Source: Physcomitrium patens (lineage: Eukaryota; Streptophyta; Bryopsida; Funariales; Funariaceae). Taken from it: 64,000 bases of DNA. The DNA lies in assembly GCF_000002425.4 (NCBI RefSeq), contig NC_037254.1:14481850-14545849 (forward strand), read 5' to 3'. This document shows, piece by piece, positions 36,601 to 54,600 of this stretch (positions are counted from its first letter, which is position 1; the number at the start of each line of letters is the position of its first letter). The translations under genes and the position numbers were made by a program. A model generated the notes under the pieces. It made no database searches and was not told where the DNA came from. It saw only the letters and a list, made by a program, of their open reading frames with translations.

Positions 36601-38252
36601 TCCTGTATTTGACTTAATCTATATTTCCGCGTGTTTCCACAATGATGATGTCTGCGGGGTTGGGGCTCGTGTGTAGCTTCTGTTACTGTTCTCTTCTCAA
36701 TTGTTGTCATCTTTGAACTCTATATATTGATCTTAAAGATTAAAGATTACAGAATATACCTTTCTGTTCTTGAATTGCCTAGGTGTGTAGGTGTATTTCA
36801 GAGCTCTCGCGCCGAAAACTTGCACGTGCGGAAAGCATATATGTAGATTACACTTTACATGCAGATATTCCTCGGCCAGAGGTGCTCTCCGTTCACCAGT
36901 TTGTGACTAGTATTTTTGTTTTGTTTTATTTTATGTAGTCTTAGTTTCAAAGTTTCTTATTTCCTTTGATCGAAAATTGCAATACTTGTGATGTGGTTGC
37001 TTTAAAATGAAACAAAACTTTGCAGGAAGTTTTGGCTCGATTGTTGGTGCTTCTTCAAGATCCTATGGCAAGGGATCAGCTGGGGTCCCGCATTTTGACA
37101 GTGGGTACCTTATCCATTCTTAAACAAAACTGTATCAGTAACTTCTTGACGTAAGTATTCTCAATTTTTCAGGAGCTGGTTATGTCAGATGTACCTTACA
37201 TTCATGGTTTTATTGCAGGTTCTTTATCATATTGGCCCACTTTTCCCACCAGCAGTGGTTCTCCTTTGGGAAGATGAGGTTTGTACATTTTTCTAATTTG
37301 CCTTACTTGAGACTGTTCGTTTAGAATACTGAGAGTAACCGAAACGTGTGTTGGAAATTATTTCCGATTCTGAAGGGTGGTGGGTGAACTTGCAGATTCC
37401 AAAATTAAGGACTTATATTACTGATGCTGATGATATGAGAGGAGATGCCTTGCAGCAGACAATTTGGGAGGACATGATCATACATGTATTTTGCACACAA
37501 CGCCATGAGACTCCTGACTTAATATATTATCCACTTGCACTTCATCTTTTTTTATTGTTTTGATGCTTTTGCGAAGCTTCACCTTGATCGTGGTAATTGC
37601 AGCTGCTGTCAGAGTCACTTGATGTTATTCGGGATCAAGAGTGGACAATATCTATGGGCAACGCGTTTACCAAGCATTACGATCTGTATGTGGGAGACAA
37701 CCAGCATTCAGCCTTGCTGCACAGGTTTGTGTCGAACATTTATTGCACGAGGGTTGTAGCCCACGTACCTATTAGGGAGACATTTATGGAATACCCTGTG
37801 TCTTTTATATCTGCTGTATCTTCTCTGCACTCTTTTGATTATTGTAAGGATGTTGAAGTCTTTTTGAACCGACGTAGGATTAAATTCCTACTTCGGACGG
37901 TTTTTGGTTCGCGAAGTGAGCAATTTTGTAATGGATTTCGACGCTTTCTATGCTAATGCGGAAGTACATGATTTTGCAAGAACAAAGACTGAGGAAATTA
38001 TTAATTCGTGCATTTACAATCATAAAAAATTTCTTACGTTTTCATGATTGTTGTGCTTTTGGTGTATACTGCAGGTGCATGGGGATGTTACTGCAGAAGG
38101 TAAACAACAGGAGCTATGTGCAGCAGAAAATCACAGCAATGTACAAGCATGCCGACCTTGCTGACGAGGTTAATCGACTTGGTCTTGCAAAGGGCATGGG
38201 CTTGGTATCGACTCAGCTTTTCGACTTGAACGATTTTTTTAAAAAAATATTA

Positions 38253-38288
<36 letters not shown>

Positions 38289-41200
38289 CGTTTTCCAGTT
38301 TTCTGGAGTGCGTTGGTGTTGAACAGGAACTCATGTAGTATGAATGCGGTGCCCTAACAATTTTCAGCCTAATGAATCATTTGGGATCTTTACTTATTAG
38401 GTCCCAACTTGTAATGCATGCTATCGATGAAACTTAGAAATTATATTAATTATATTTTATAAAAGCAACTTCCAACCACAAAGTTTTAGGTTTTTTAAAC
38501 TTAGTGCTGTCAATCTGCAGGTTGCTGCCTCCCACTTAGATACGGTGCTCGAGAAACTCAGGAGAGTGTTAGAAAGCCAAAATCAAACGGGAATTCGCAG
38601 GTCTATCTGGCTGCACCTACAAAGCCTTCAATTTGCACTACGAAACTCGTTAATCTCTTCTCACGATATCCTCCTAATTTTCTTTTCTTTAGTGGCAGTA
38701 AATGCTAAGAGATTGTTTCTTTTATGTTTCAGAGTTATCGCCTATCTATTTTCGCAGGGGAACACTACCGAAGTAGATGACGTATGTGCTGCACTCGCTC
38801 TTATGTATGGATATGCGGCATCTTACGCGCCTTCGGCTGCTATTGAAGCTCGCATTGAAACTCTGGTGGTAAGAAACATGTCGACTGAACTGATGATGGC
38901 TTCACGTTTGACTCGAGACATCTTCGATTTCTCAACTTTGCCTATTTGCTTTGAATTAGCCTGGAGTTTACGACTGTAGGCATCAACAAGATGGTCTTTT
39001 CTTTTCTGAAGCATGCAACTGTTTTGCGTCTTAATGATTGGGACCATGTTTTCATCCAGCTTCTGACCTGTCAGTCATGTGCCTGCATGTCGGCTGTTGT
39101 GTAGTAATCAGTGGCCCCTGAAAATAAGTTAAAACGCATGTCGATCCACTTTTCGTTGTTTGCATCAGATTATGATTAATATATCTTCTTTTTTTTCATT
39201 TCATTTCATGTCACGACCTGAAAGTTCCTTTTGACTCAATAACAAGAATCGTAGCTTCCCAGTACTGAGATGTTAGAGGAAACTTGTTCACTCATCTGCA
39301 GTTTTCATTTCATCATCGTCATCATTTTACTGAAATGAGACTAATTCGGTGTCGTGTTACTGTCTTATTGCACTACTACTTTGGTTTCTGATTTGTCTAT
39401 CTGTTTGTTTGTTTGCCAAATGCATGGATCTCATTTTCACCAGGGGACAAATATGCTATCTGGATTTTTAAATGTCAGATCTCCGGCAGCAAAACAAGCG
39501 GTCATAACTGCAATAAGCCTTTTAGGTTTACTTGCACCGACTTACTCTTGTATTTCTTTCTTTTTTCTTTTTCTGTTTTTGTTTTTTGTGGTTTTTAAAC
39601 AGCCCTTTCTTCAGAAGTGTACTTCAAAAACGTATCTTCACAGTTTGATGATCAAATTGCAGGCCAAGCGGTCCTTAAGGCTGCTGCCAATGGGGCGTTT
39701 TTCCCTTTGAAGAAAAGGGACACCATGCTGGACTACACTATGGCTCTCATGGCCGATCAAGGTGCAGGCTATGTCCTGAGCACTTCCAAGTCGTTGGATG
39801 CTGGACTTTTGCGTACACAGGTTAGGCCTGAGTACAGTACAACTATTGGAATGAGCTGGAAGAAATGGCGGATCTACTCTAAATTGTAGTTTGTGGGAAT
39901 TTTCATCTGGAGAAGGTATTGACTCTCGTTAATTCGATGTTACAGGAGTTGGCATTAAACGCATGCACAACTCTGGTTTCCGTTGAGCCGAAGCTCACAA
40001 TGACTACCAGAGATCGTATTCTTCAAGTAAGTGCCTTCGTAAGATTCTTCTGTTCATACTTTTTCATCTCTGTATCAAAACAAATGAAATGTGAATCCGA
40101 ACGTATTTCTTGATGAACTTCTATTTCTCCTCAGTCTAATTGTCTGACGCAATTAGAGATGTTTCTTCTGTGCAATGACATTGAGAACACTCACAACTCT
40201 TGATTCTGCGATCATACTAATGATTTTTAACGGTTCTTGCTTGTTAGGCAACCTTGGGTTTCTTCACCTTGCCACCTGAAACAGTTGATGTGACAAGTTC
40301 ATTGCTTTCCAGTCTGACAACCTTACTTTGTGCCATTCTCTTGACCAGGTGAAATGATATGAAGATTTATATATTTATGATTATTTTTGAAGCAAGAACT
40401 GTCACTGATAGTTTACAACAATCCTTTTCGCTCTCTGCTTTGTTTTTTCTGGTCTGCTTACTGTGTTGACTCTGTGCTGCTGTCAGTGGAGACGATGGAA
40501 AGAGTAGGGCTGACCAGCTTCAGCATCTACTCAAGAATTTGGATCAGTATGTTGCTTCACCTATAGATTATCAGCGGCAGAGGGCTTCTTACACAGTTCT
40601 GGCACTTCTGAAACAATTTCGAGCTCTTTGTACAACTGGTAGCTGTCCCTTCAACTGTGCTGGTAACTGCATGCATCTTCGCTCAACTGCAGAGCGTATC
40701 CAGAGCAGCTCTGCAGGTATATGTGAGTGTGCTCATGTTGGCCAATTTCAAGGCTTTATGATCTGACGTCGTTAACACTCTGAGCGGATGTTGTCCTTGA
40801 GTTCAATGTCGTTGATCAAACTTTCCCAATGGGTTTTCGGTAGCATACGTAACGTTCATAGCTGTTTGAGTACTTAATGCTACTACAGTGAGTTTGTCTC
40901 GTCTTTTCTGTTTAAGGTAGTTTGGTCAATAGGATAATTTGATTCTACATCATATCATCTGCATTCTTCAGTGTTGTTACCTGCTAGTTATAATATTTTT
41001 TTTGTCAAGCTTACTAACCACTTTCTAACGGACCGTATTAAACAGCTGCCCCTCTACTTCCTCCGAGGGAGGGATTGAAACTCGGGGAAAGGATTATTGC
41101 TTACCTGCCTCGTTGTTCAGATGTATCCAGTGAAGTGAGAAAGACGGCTACTGAGGTCTGTGGTCAAGTTATTTTATATTTCTGGCTCAATTTTTCTCTT

Positions 41201-44200
41201 CCCTGACTGCATTAGTGTAAAGAGTAGAACATTAGTAGCCTCTTATACCTTAACAAGTAAATTCTTGGTGAAAGCATTATTTTAACATACAACTTTCACC
41301 GTGTCGATATAGATATTGGACTTGCTTTTCAGTACCTCGCTACTGCTTCCAAGGCCAGTAGGCGCGGAAGGTTCCGAGGATCGACAAGCTTCATATGCTG
41401 CTGTTTCTGCTTTGGAAGATCTTATTGCTCTCACTAACTGGGTGCGTTTTCTTTTTTCTGCTAATATGTTAATTTTACCTGGTGAGAGCGGATGAAGCTC
41501 TATAAATGTTCACTTTTTCATTCTTTCTTTTTTGGTTTTTTTCACATGCCGCTTGTCAATCTTCCTCAGTATTAGACTGTTAACGTCACAGAAAATGCTG
41601 ATCTTCATCATATGGCCTCCAAAGTATGATTTAAGGTAGTACTGTGATTGGAATGTTCAGGACCATAATTGATTCAAATGAAGGGAATGTAGTCGTAGGT
41701 TTGGTTATGCTCGCTTCGCATTAACTGGAGTTCATCCTTTTTGTAGGAAACGTCCACTGAAGATACGAGCGTCTTGAAGGGAATACTAAGCTCTGTTGGT
41801 GTTTTGCTGACTACCCAAGAGGTAACGATGGTTTTTGTTTTGAGTTTCGCTAGTTTTCTCGTTTTTCGTCGAACTAATTTTATGTCTAGCAAATGATTTA
41901 GTTCGTCCCGAGGTAATTTTATTTATGTGCCTCTTTGTTTCAGTAAGGTGGAAAATTGTTAAGGCTTAATGTCTTGCATGTGCATTCGATGTCTGAATTA
42001 GCAATAATAGACTCAGAGCATTTAGAGATGTATAGGTTATTCCATTTGTTGAGTACTCAGGTGATGGATTTATGGCAATTTAGGTCGTGGCAGGATTGAA
42101 AGGGTGTGTTCCAGCCATCTGTGACAAAGTTCCTCAGTCTGCAAAAGGATCTATTATTGCAGTCACAGACCTCATTGTTCGGAGAGGGGCTGAAATAGGG
42201 GAAGCCGATGTATCGAGGTAAATATTTAAGAACCCATGGCTGAAGTCTTGCTCATATAAGAGTCCGCTCTTAGTCGATGTGCGCATTTGAGGAATATTAT
42301 ATGGATTCTTTTCTGACATCTGGTCTACCGTGATAAAAATCTTCTATACTTGAGATTTGCGGAAGCTCTGAGATCCAATCATTTCATGATGCATGGGTTT
42401 GGCGCTTCTTGTCAAGTTTATCTGCAAAGTTCAACTTATAAGGTGCAGCTAACCTTACGTGTTGCGGTGATTTTTATATGCAGAATAATTCAAGCTCTTT
42501 TTACTGCGGCATCGTATTTACATGAAAAAATAAATCGTCAAAAAGTTCTAGCTGCGGTATGAGAAACTTTGCGCACTTACGTTGTTATTTTAAGTTTATA
42601 GTGAACTCCTCCTCATTCTTCATTTTATGAATTCGAGGTACATCTAGCAATTGATTAGATCCTTAGTGAGTATGCTGGACATGTTTGTTCAGATCATGAG
42701 CAGCTGAGTATAGAATCGTCTGTTATTGACGTGCATCGAGGTGCTTGAGTGTGATGGTCTACTGATCTAAGACATAAATAGCATCAGCTGGTTCATTGTT
42801 TATGTACTCTTAAATCACTTATTTGTTATTTCCAGATGTGCTGTCTTGCTGAACATCCGCAAGCAAGGGTGGTGTTCAACGAAGTGTTAGGTGCAGCAGA
42901 TAAGGATGCCTCAAGAACTAAGCAGAAAGGAGCCTGGCCAGTACAAGAAGCATATTTGGTGAGTGAACACTTTTATTTAATGGTACTTTCATACAGATTG
43001 TATTCATGTTTTTGGAGTTTTCTGGCTTATGGAGTTGCTTCCATATCCTTCCCAGTTATGAGTTTTCTACATCTCCTTTTTATGTATCACGTGTACAGAG
43101 GACTTGAGCACTTTAGATCCGGTGAAGTATTACGAATGCAGCAAAAGATCTTATGATTGTAATTATTTTTTTGTAGATGGTATTTATACATACATTCAAT
43201 CTCTCATCTTTCTGCTTGTTCCTTTTAATAAGCACATTCAAATGGTCTAAAACTTGACATGGTCTGCAGGCTCTTGCAAACCACTGTAACCTATCCCTTC
43301 CATTTTTAAACTACGTAGTCAGCATCATCAACGATGTGCCTGTGTTCCGAGAAGATGAGGCTGATAAGGCTGACTCAGAATCTTCTCAGAATCTGCTTCC
43401 GCATACCTTGAATAAACTTCCAGCAGCTGCTACTCTGGCTCTTGGGTGTATCTTCCGGTAACACTCTTCCTCCAATTACATCATAATCTCCTTAGAAAAC
43501 TCTATCTGGTGGAACAAATTGCCTCACTGATATCATGGTGGAAATTCCTCATCATTGTTTACAGAAGCGGGAATGAGGTCGCCACGAAAGCTGTTGAACA
43601 ACAATATTCAGCCGTACTCTGTGCTTTGATCCTGCGCATTGGGAGTTGCCATGGAACAGCTAGCCTTGATTCCCAACCACTAAGGTAGAAGGTTGCAAGA
43701 GAATAAGATTTTGTGATTTGTCGCATAGAACAGTGGATTTATATTGTGATGTCTCAGGAAGCGTTTTTTTCCATTGCGAGATGTCTTTCAGAGCATGAAC
43801 ACTATTTAGTGCCCAGGGTTCTTAATAATGATATTTACCTCTTCGAGTAATACAAGTGCTTGTAAGGACTAATACAAGTGTAACATGCGGTCGAAATCGG
43901 AAATTTAAGATGGCTGATTGTGACTTACTAACATGAAAGTTTTGATGTATTCTCTGGAAACTTGTAAGATATAGGACATGATTATAATATTTTAATGCTA
44001 CGATTCCGAATGTAGCAGTCACTTTCGTGGATATTACCACACCAAGAAACCACTGCCTTGATTCTCAAACGCTCACTTCTTACTTGTAGCTTGTTATCTT
44101 GTGTGATTTCTGAGTCCAGGTTTTACTTGTGCAGGGATGTCATTCCAACCTTCCAATCGTTCTGTGAGTGTGTAGGGGATGAAGAAATGTCTCAGGTATA

Positions 44201-47200
44201 CTATGGGTTTTAGTTGATTTGTTACTTATCATAATTCCTTTCTTTGGCTTCACTGAAATATTGTTCAGTTTGTAACAAAGTGACAATTGACAGGTTTTGA
44301 TGAGAGACGGGGAGCACCGACTATCTGGGGACCGGTGGACAGAAGCTATTGAAGAAATTGCTGCATGCTCAGCAAAATCAAGACCACAACAGGTGCAGTC
44401 GTTATATGGTTGCTTTGAGGCTTTTCGCTGTGACATTCTGTATCTTCTACAAGTGGAAATGTTAAGAATGGCGTTTCTCTTATCTAATTCTTCTCTCATT
44501 CCGCTCGTTCCAAGCTAGAGTTTAGGATTTTAGGCCATTAGACTAAGCATGGATGGGGAGGGCTATAGTTGACTTATGAAATGGCTTCAACTCCTCAACA
44601 CCTAACCTTTAGGTATTGGTTTTTCTTTTTATTCACACTCCCACGAATTGCAAGGAGTATCACTACGTTCTCGGCAAGAGTATGATCATTATGTCTAAAA
44701 CTAGTTTGACCATTTATAGAATTCGCGCTTTGTTTTGTATGAGATAACTAGCGACAGGCTGTAGTTATTTTATTTTCAACGGTCACTTCTTTATGTTGAA
44801 TGCAACTTGTTAGCATCCTTCGAATTAATGTTGAAAATGAATATCTGTCTATTGACCAACTGACAGTTTCGTATATATGCGTTGTTTGATGTCTTTGTAG
44901 GTTAGTAATATCTGCACAATTATCTGGCCTGCCTTGAAGCGGACTCGTGACTTCCAGCGTGCTGCTGCTGCTGCTGCTCTTTCCGATTACATTAAGCACA
45001 GGTACTGTTTACTAGATCCTTTTTCGGAAGATAAATGCTAGTGGTACGTGAAGAAAACTTATGGAAGATTACAGTCCTTTTTAAGTAATATGCTGAAATA
45101 TATGTCTTTGCGAATGCCGATGGTAACCTAGTTCTGCCTTGTATCTTGCAGTGAAGAGGATGAGGTACTCTTAGGACAATTGGTTGGAGTTTTATGTGCA
45201 CACATTGGAGACGATTCACCTTCAGTTCGCCGGTTATGTGTGAAGGGACTGGTCCAGGTAACTGATGTTGAAGCTAGTTGTTGAACATATATGAATGTGC
45301 GATTTTTTAGAAGTCAGAGGCACGGTAAACACTACGATGTATTAATTGAATCGCTGGCTTTGGTCACGTTGATTGTTTCTAATCGTGCTACATTGTTTAC
45401 CTTCAAATGTCATTTTGTACATCTCATGTTTTTGCAGATACCAGAGTTAGGAGTGGCCAAGTATGCATCACAAATATTAAGCGTGATTGTGGCATTGATA
45501 GAAGACGCAGAGGAAGAGGTGGCACTTGAGGCTGTTCAGGGACTTGGAAAAGTAAGTGATATTCTGTCAAATTAATCATCTGCAAAAGGGGTCTACAATT
45601 CTGGTGAACTGATGCGTGGGATTGTTTTGGACGTAGAGGTACTGTCTTGATCGATGCATTCAATTCTAATGTCAGAGTTGCTACACAGTTAAAATTTCTG
45701 TAAATAATAAAGGTTTTCCTTGCTGTCTGAGATTTCCAGCAACCCATTTACTCTGTCTTGTATCTTTCAGTAATGCTAAATTGATAACAAAATAAGAGTA
45801 TTGTTATCATGCTTACATAATGTAATGTCTTCTTTACAGATTTGTTTCTGATATCAACTTCAAGCTTTTTTATTATTAATTTTGTAATCTAAAAGAAGCA
45901 GGAATAATCATGTTCTTATAAATGTTGATCAGATCCTCGATTTTGAAGCTGAGGTAGTACCAGAAGCGATTGTGGCTCCAATGCTACTTAATCTGTGTGT
46001 TAGATTGCGATCCCTTCAGGCAAGTGATAGCATATATGCTGAGGGAACCTTTACGCTTAATGCAAGTGGTCTTTCATGGTCCATGTACTCGAGGAATTAT
46101 CGTACCTTGCTTTCCTTGCATGTAAAAATCTAAAATTGTTTAGTCAATTTATGTTGGCTTCTTCACAAGTTCCGACTCTTCTCATTTCAGTATTCTTGGA
46201 TACCTTGAATGATTACACTTAGTTCGTTCTTAGAGTATATCAAACTTGTTTGAAGGCAGTGTGCAAATCTTACCTGAGAATTTCATATTTGGATGTTGCG
46301 CTGCTATACTACTCTTCTTTTCAGCTTGAAAATGGTCCATAATGCGACTTTCCTTTAGTTGTGGGAGTCCTTTTCAATTTTTGTTTTTGGTGTCTGAAGA
46401 ACATACCAATGTGTGTAGAATAGTGTGAACCTGAATAACTCCTCCATCTTCACTTTTGAGTGGGACTATAGGGTCGTCAAAAGGAGAACACACGAGCAGC
46501 GGCATTTGCAGCTTTAGGTTCCCTCACCAGATATGCTGTAGGTGTCCAGCTGGAGGCTTTCATGGAACAGGTGAATGCACCTCTATCGATTATTTCTAGT
46601 CCATCAGAAAATTGTTTTGTGTCATGTTAATTTCATGTTCTGTTTAACGAAATGAAAGTGTACTCGAGATGTAGACGGCATTTTATTGTTGATCTGAGTA
46701 AGGGATGCGGTGTTCTAGGAGTAAGCACGATACTTAGAGAAGGATCATGTATCATATGTGATGGCAGGTCCATGCAACATTACCACGCCTAGTACTACAC
46801 ATAAATGATGAAGCTCCTTCTGTGTGCCAAGCTTGTAAGGTAGGCTCAGCTTTCCCTTGAACTTACACTCATTTTTGGTTTTATATGTCCTAGCAGTTTC
46901 TAGGCATGAGATGATTAACCATAAAATGAGCAATACTCAACAAAGTTGAACTAATTTTCCTATGTTCCATTGTCTTGAAAGGATCTGTTCTTTGTTTCAA
47001 TCCTAATAAAAGTTCATGAAGTGCAGGATACTCTGAAAAGGCTCGCTCCTCTGTTGCACGCACAAGATATAAGGGCATTGGTTAATCTGCAAACTTACAT
47101 TCAGAGTGAAGAGTATGTGAAGAGCCCGTATCATTGTGCAATGAGCCTATTTGTTAAATGAACTGCTCCCAGATGGAAAGTAGCTGTTGATGTTTCATTT

Positions 47201-47995
47201 TGGGATGTTGGTTTGGGATATTGTATTTTAGATGTACGTCTTCCTAAACTGAGTTTGGAAAAAAACGAACTTGGAAAAATTGGCTTGTATGGCTTATACG
47301 ATTGTGTTCTTGACACAGGCTGGAGTATGATGAGTTTGTTAGAGAATTCGCAAAGCATCTGGTGCTACAATTTGGTGACCGGGTGGACACCTATGTCACT
47401 GCAGCTATGCAGGCAAGTGTGCAGAAGTCAATCTCTGTGACAGCAAACAGCTTCTGCTGGATAGCCTTCGTACCTCGAAGTATTTTATGTCTTTTGTGCC
47501 TAGGGACTCGAAGTTGCAAGCTTTTGAAATGGGATTTCGTGCCAGGTTCCACGATCTTGGAAGAGTAAAATGGTGGAATGTCTGAAGTTCTCATTTTGTG
47601 TCCTACTTATCTGGTTATCGTGGAACATCAAGATAGATCTCAGATTGCTGGTAGTGGCATTTTGCAGGCTTTCGAAAGCCCGTGGCCTTTGATTCAAGCA
47701 AATGCAGTATACTTTGCTGGGTGTATGCTCTCGGAAATAAGTGACTCGAGACCGTTGGCTATCTACCTACCTCAGGTATCCTCTTTTTTTAAGCATGTTC
47801 ATGTTCAGTTACTGTTCATCTTGTGATTGTACGTGCAAACATTCAACGGGTTCAGTAGTTGTTGATTCATTACCATTTTGGCTGGAACAGGTAACCGGGG
47901 CACTAGTGCGAATGACAGCCTCAGCTCCGAGCGCGGTGGTCAGAGCTAAGTCCGCTTTGGCTTTGAGTTTATTACTTGATGAAATGAAGTCGTGA
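30658..47995 (+). CDS. SGR6: HEAT-repeat protein, SHOOT GRAVITROPISM 6 / MROH1 family
   Basis: Large all-helical HEAT-repeat protein, 1732 residues from 51 coding exons; every exon junction keeps the frame. It is colinear over its whole length with plant SGR6 (animal MROH1/HEATR7A), about 1700 residues. In Arabidopsis SGR6 acts in shoot gravitropism through vacuolar membrane dynamics. Landmarks in order: [229 protein letters not shown]. The start is fixed by an in-frame TAG 15 nt upstream; a second ATG lies at codon 3. The gene is divergent from the TPR gene and convergent with RibBA. Confidence 0.9.
38255..38286 (+). repeat. (ATT)n microsatellite in an intron
   Basis: About ten ATT units in the intron between exons 24 and 25 of the SGR6-type gene. 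Confidence 0.9.
46020..46471 (+). other. GC-AG intron in the SGR6-type gene
   Basis: Exon 45 ends CTTCAG and is followed by GCAAGT, not GT. The next exon resumes in phase at GGTCGTCAAAAGG after GGACTATAG. The protein (VRLRSLQ then [16 protein letters not shown]) is continuous with the family. No GT donor nearby preserves both frame and conserved residues. CAG|GCAAGT is the classic strong context of GC donors. Confidence 0.85.
47413..47667 (+). other. Second GC-AG intron in the SGR6-type gene
   Basis: Exon 49 ends GCTATGCAG, followed by GCAAGTGTG; exon 50 starts GCTTTCGAAAGC after TTTTGCAG. The junction gives [17 protein letters not shown], the family-conserved sequence. The donor context CAG|GCAAGT is the same as in the other GC-AG intron. 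Confidence 0.85.
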
Positions 47996-49503
47996 ACCAT
48001 CTGAGACACCATTTTCAAGTACTGTTAAATATCGCAATGTATGTATAATAACTCAGAGTGATCCATGTGTTTCATCCGCCATTGAAGCTGTAATCCATTT
48101 CGGAATAGCCTTTTTAGATTACACTTCTTTTTTCTTCGGTTGCTATGTCCAGTTAGACGTTATCTAAAATCTTATGAAAATAATTCAAATTTGTGAGAGT
48201 CAAGGTTTCAGATTGCGAAAGCACTGGACCCATACTACAAGTTGAGAGTGACTACTAAGAGAACATATAAGCTATTCTTTTTCAATACACATTTTCTTTG
48301 TGAGATTAACTGCCGGAAGCAATTGATGAGAATGCTTGAATCCCATACCATATTTTCGCATATGTGCAATTTGCTTCTTAGGATTGGTTGGCGTCGAGTT
48401 TGTTCCTATTAATGAAGTTATAATGATTCGAGATGTCCATGGAACTACACTTAAATGAGCGGGAGATGTAGGCGAGTTCAAAATGTGGAAAGTGCAAAAC
48501 TGTTCAACGTTATGTAGAATGCTCCAGCAGAAAATAATAATAATAACAATAATAATAATCCAGAGATTCCAATTATCAATCTGTTCCCAATGAGAGGTCC
48601 ACAATTGGTTAATAATTTAATTTTAAATGGATCTAGTGGGAAAAACATATTTGTCTCTAAATACAGAAAACTTCCATCGTGCACGTCAGTTTTATATGTG
48701 CCTTAGACGTCTCATTTATAATGGGAATCTTAGAGATGAAGGATTTCTACGTGGAGATTACCCAAGCGTGATGGTAATAGACCGGGGAGATGTGGGTTTC
48801 TGTGAGACTTCCTCATCCTGAAGATTTCTTCTGTGAAGCGTTCAGGTGTAGATCACATCACTTTTCTCCTTGCAACATTTAAGGTTTATATGTAAATATG
48901 CATGCAGATAGGTCTAATGCTTTACAATTTTGTGGTTTATGCCTACAGCGATATAGGTGACAGTTTTCTTTTAGAAACATTCAACCTTTGCCGAAACTTC
49001 CTTGTTCTGTTAATTTTTGCAATTTCACGTCTACTGTTATTCTATTGGTCTAAATAATAGAATCACACTTTCTGCCAAGCCATTAATTATTTTCATTCTA
49101 TTAACTCAACCACAGTGTCATTCTCGTTTAGCCCACTACAAAAACTTAAAAGAATGTGAAATATACACTCGGTTTCAATTATTAAATGTAAAAAATCATA
49201 CAGTGATCTTGAAGGTAACACAATTGTAAGACGTATCAAAAAAGTGATTGGACTGCTAATTAGATCATCTATTTAGGATGCTCAGACACTTCTTGATGCA
49301 AGCAAGCGACCTCACTCCTTTTTGGCAACTTTGCCCACTACACTACGTGTGTGCATGGTTTCATTGCTCGACTTCGGTTTTGATAAAAGCTTCCAATTCA
49401 AGTAAACCTGGAAATGTTCCAGGCAAAATGTAACACAAGTAAATCTACAAAGATTTAACATATAAGAAAAAGGCTCTAAGAAAAAATGAACATGCTAAGT
49501 TGT
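47996..49503. other. Convergent intergenic region
   Basis: Shared 3' flank of the SGR6-type gene (plus) and RibBA (minus). No recognisable gene; contains a short AAT trinucleotide tract near 48,534-48,558. Polyadenylation sites are presumably here for both genes. Confidence 0.6.
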
Positions 49504-53755
<4,252 letters not shown>

Positions 53756-54600
53756 GGCGAGTGGCGGGTTCGCATATACCAAAACGAGCGAGTATTCAGG
53801 AGCGAGAAAATTTAGCAGAGCAGAAAAACCAAGGGGAAGAGATATGATGAAGAGGAGGAGCGGGATCCAACAGCGGACAGCAAGTTGTGAGTTAGGAATC
53901 AAGACAGAGAGAGAGAATTACAAACGGGAAGGATTTCATGACATAGTTTAGGGAGAGAGAGAGAGAGAGAGAGAGAGAGGTTGCAGGAATCGCCCTTGGG
54001 CTCCTCCGTGGAAGGAAAAGGAGAGAGGACGGAGCAAGAGTCGAGAGTTTGGAGAATGGAAAAGGTGCAGCGAAGAAGGAACGGGGGATGTCGTTACTGC
54101 GGACTGGTGGTTGTCATCTAAACGACCTGAGCATTGCTTTAGGGGCTATTCTCAGTCGTCAGTGGTGGTTGCGTAGAAGTAGATTGGAGAGCGCGAGAAA
54201 TAGAGGACAACAGTGCGAAGTGCGGAGGGAGAATAGGGGTAAGAGCGAGGGAGGGAGGGAGGGAGGGAGGGATGGCGATGCTGACTTGCAACCCGGGGGG
54301 GGGCTTTGTGGATGACAATATCCTGCGGTGGGGGGTCGCTGCAAAAAGCAAGCAAAAGTCCACAAGCAGAAGAAGGCGAAGAAGACGAAGAGCACAGTAG
54401 TCTCGCCCCCGCGAAGCTGAGGGAGAAGTTCAATCCCCCCCCCCCGGCCTCGCTCGGCCACGTCGGATTGACCTCCGCCCACCCACCGTAGCAACAGCCG
54501 CCCTCGCACATTCGTTGGCACCCCGCGACCCCTTCCCATCTCATCCAATTGACTTCCTTATCATCCATCCTTACTCTGTGTGTGAGCCCCACTTCCCTTC
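53756..54600 (-). promoter_or_regulatory. RibBA upstream region with GA and G/C homopolymer runs
   Basis: The 5' flank of RibBA has a (GA)n tract at 53,951-53,980, a (GAGG)n run at about 54,245-54,272, nine G at 54,295-54,303 and eleven C at 54,435-54,445. GA repeats are typical of plant core promoters and 5' leaders. The G-rich runs on the plus strand satisfy the four-run G-quadruplex pattern. No TATA box could be assigned with confidence. Confidence 0.5.

Larger units (their letters stand above)
30658..47995 (+). other. SGR6: Exon map of the SGR6-type gene
   Basis: Coding exons: 30658-30700, 30824-30914, 31077-31131, 31446-31577, 31721-31792, 31915-32005, 32429-32524, 32857-32935, 33198-33261, 33563-33666, 33950-34052, 34373-34462, 34689-34766, 34986-35053, 35303-35402, 35641-35817, 36040-36201, 36498-36563, 36783-36881, 37026-37100, 37219-37278, 37396-37485, 37603-37724, 38075-38204, 38521-38600, 38733-38868, 39444-39525, 39663-39820, 39946-40026, 40248-40348, 40487-40716, 41046-41155, 41313-41441, 41747-41821, 42084-42217, 42484-42556, 42836-42958, 43270-43457, 43565-43684, 44135-44195, 44294-44392, 44901-45001, 45152-45257, 45438-45551, 45933-46019, 46472-46570, 46768-46839, 47027-47112, 47319-47412, 47668-47775, 47891-47995. 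The sum is 5199 nt. All introns are GT-AG except two GC-AG. The sites were placed by hand from frame, splice signals and family similarity; single-site errors are possible. Confidence 0.8.

Noticed and set aside
30658-47995. GCN1/ILITYHIA as identity of the large HEAT gene
   Set aside because: Length (1732 versus about 2600 residues) and specific blocks such as [25 protein letters not shown] and PWPLIQANA fit SGR6/MROH1 instead.
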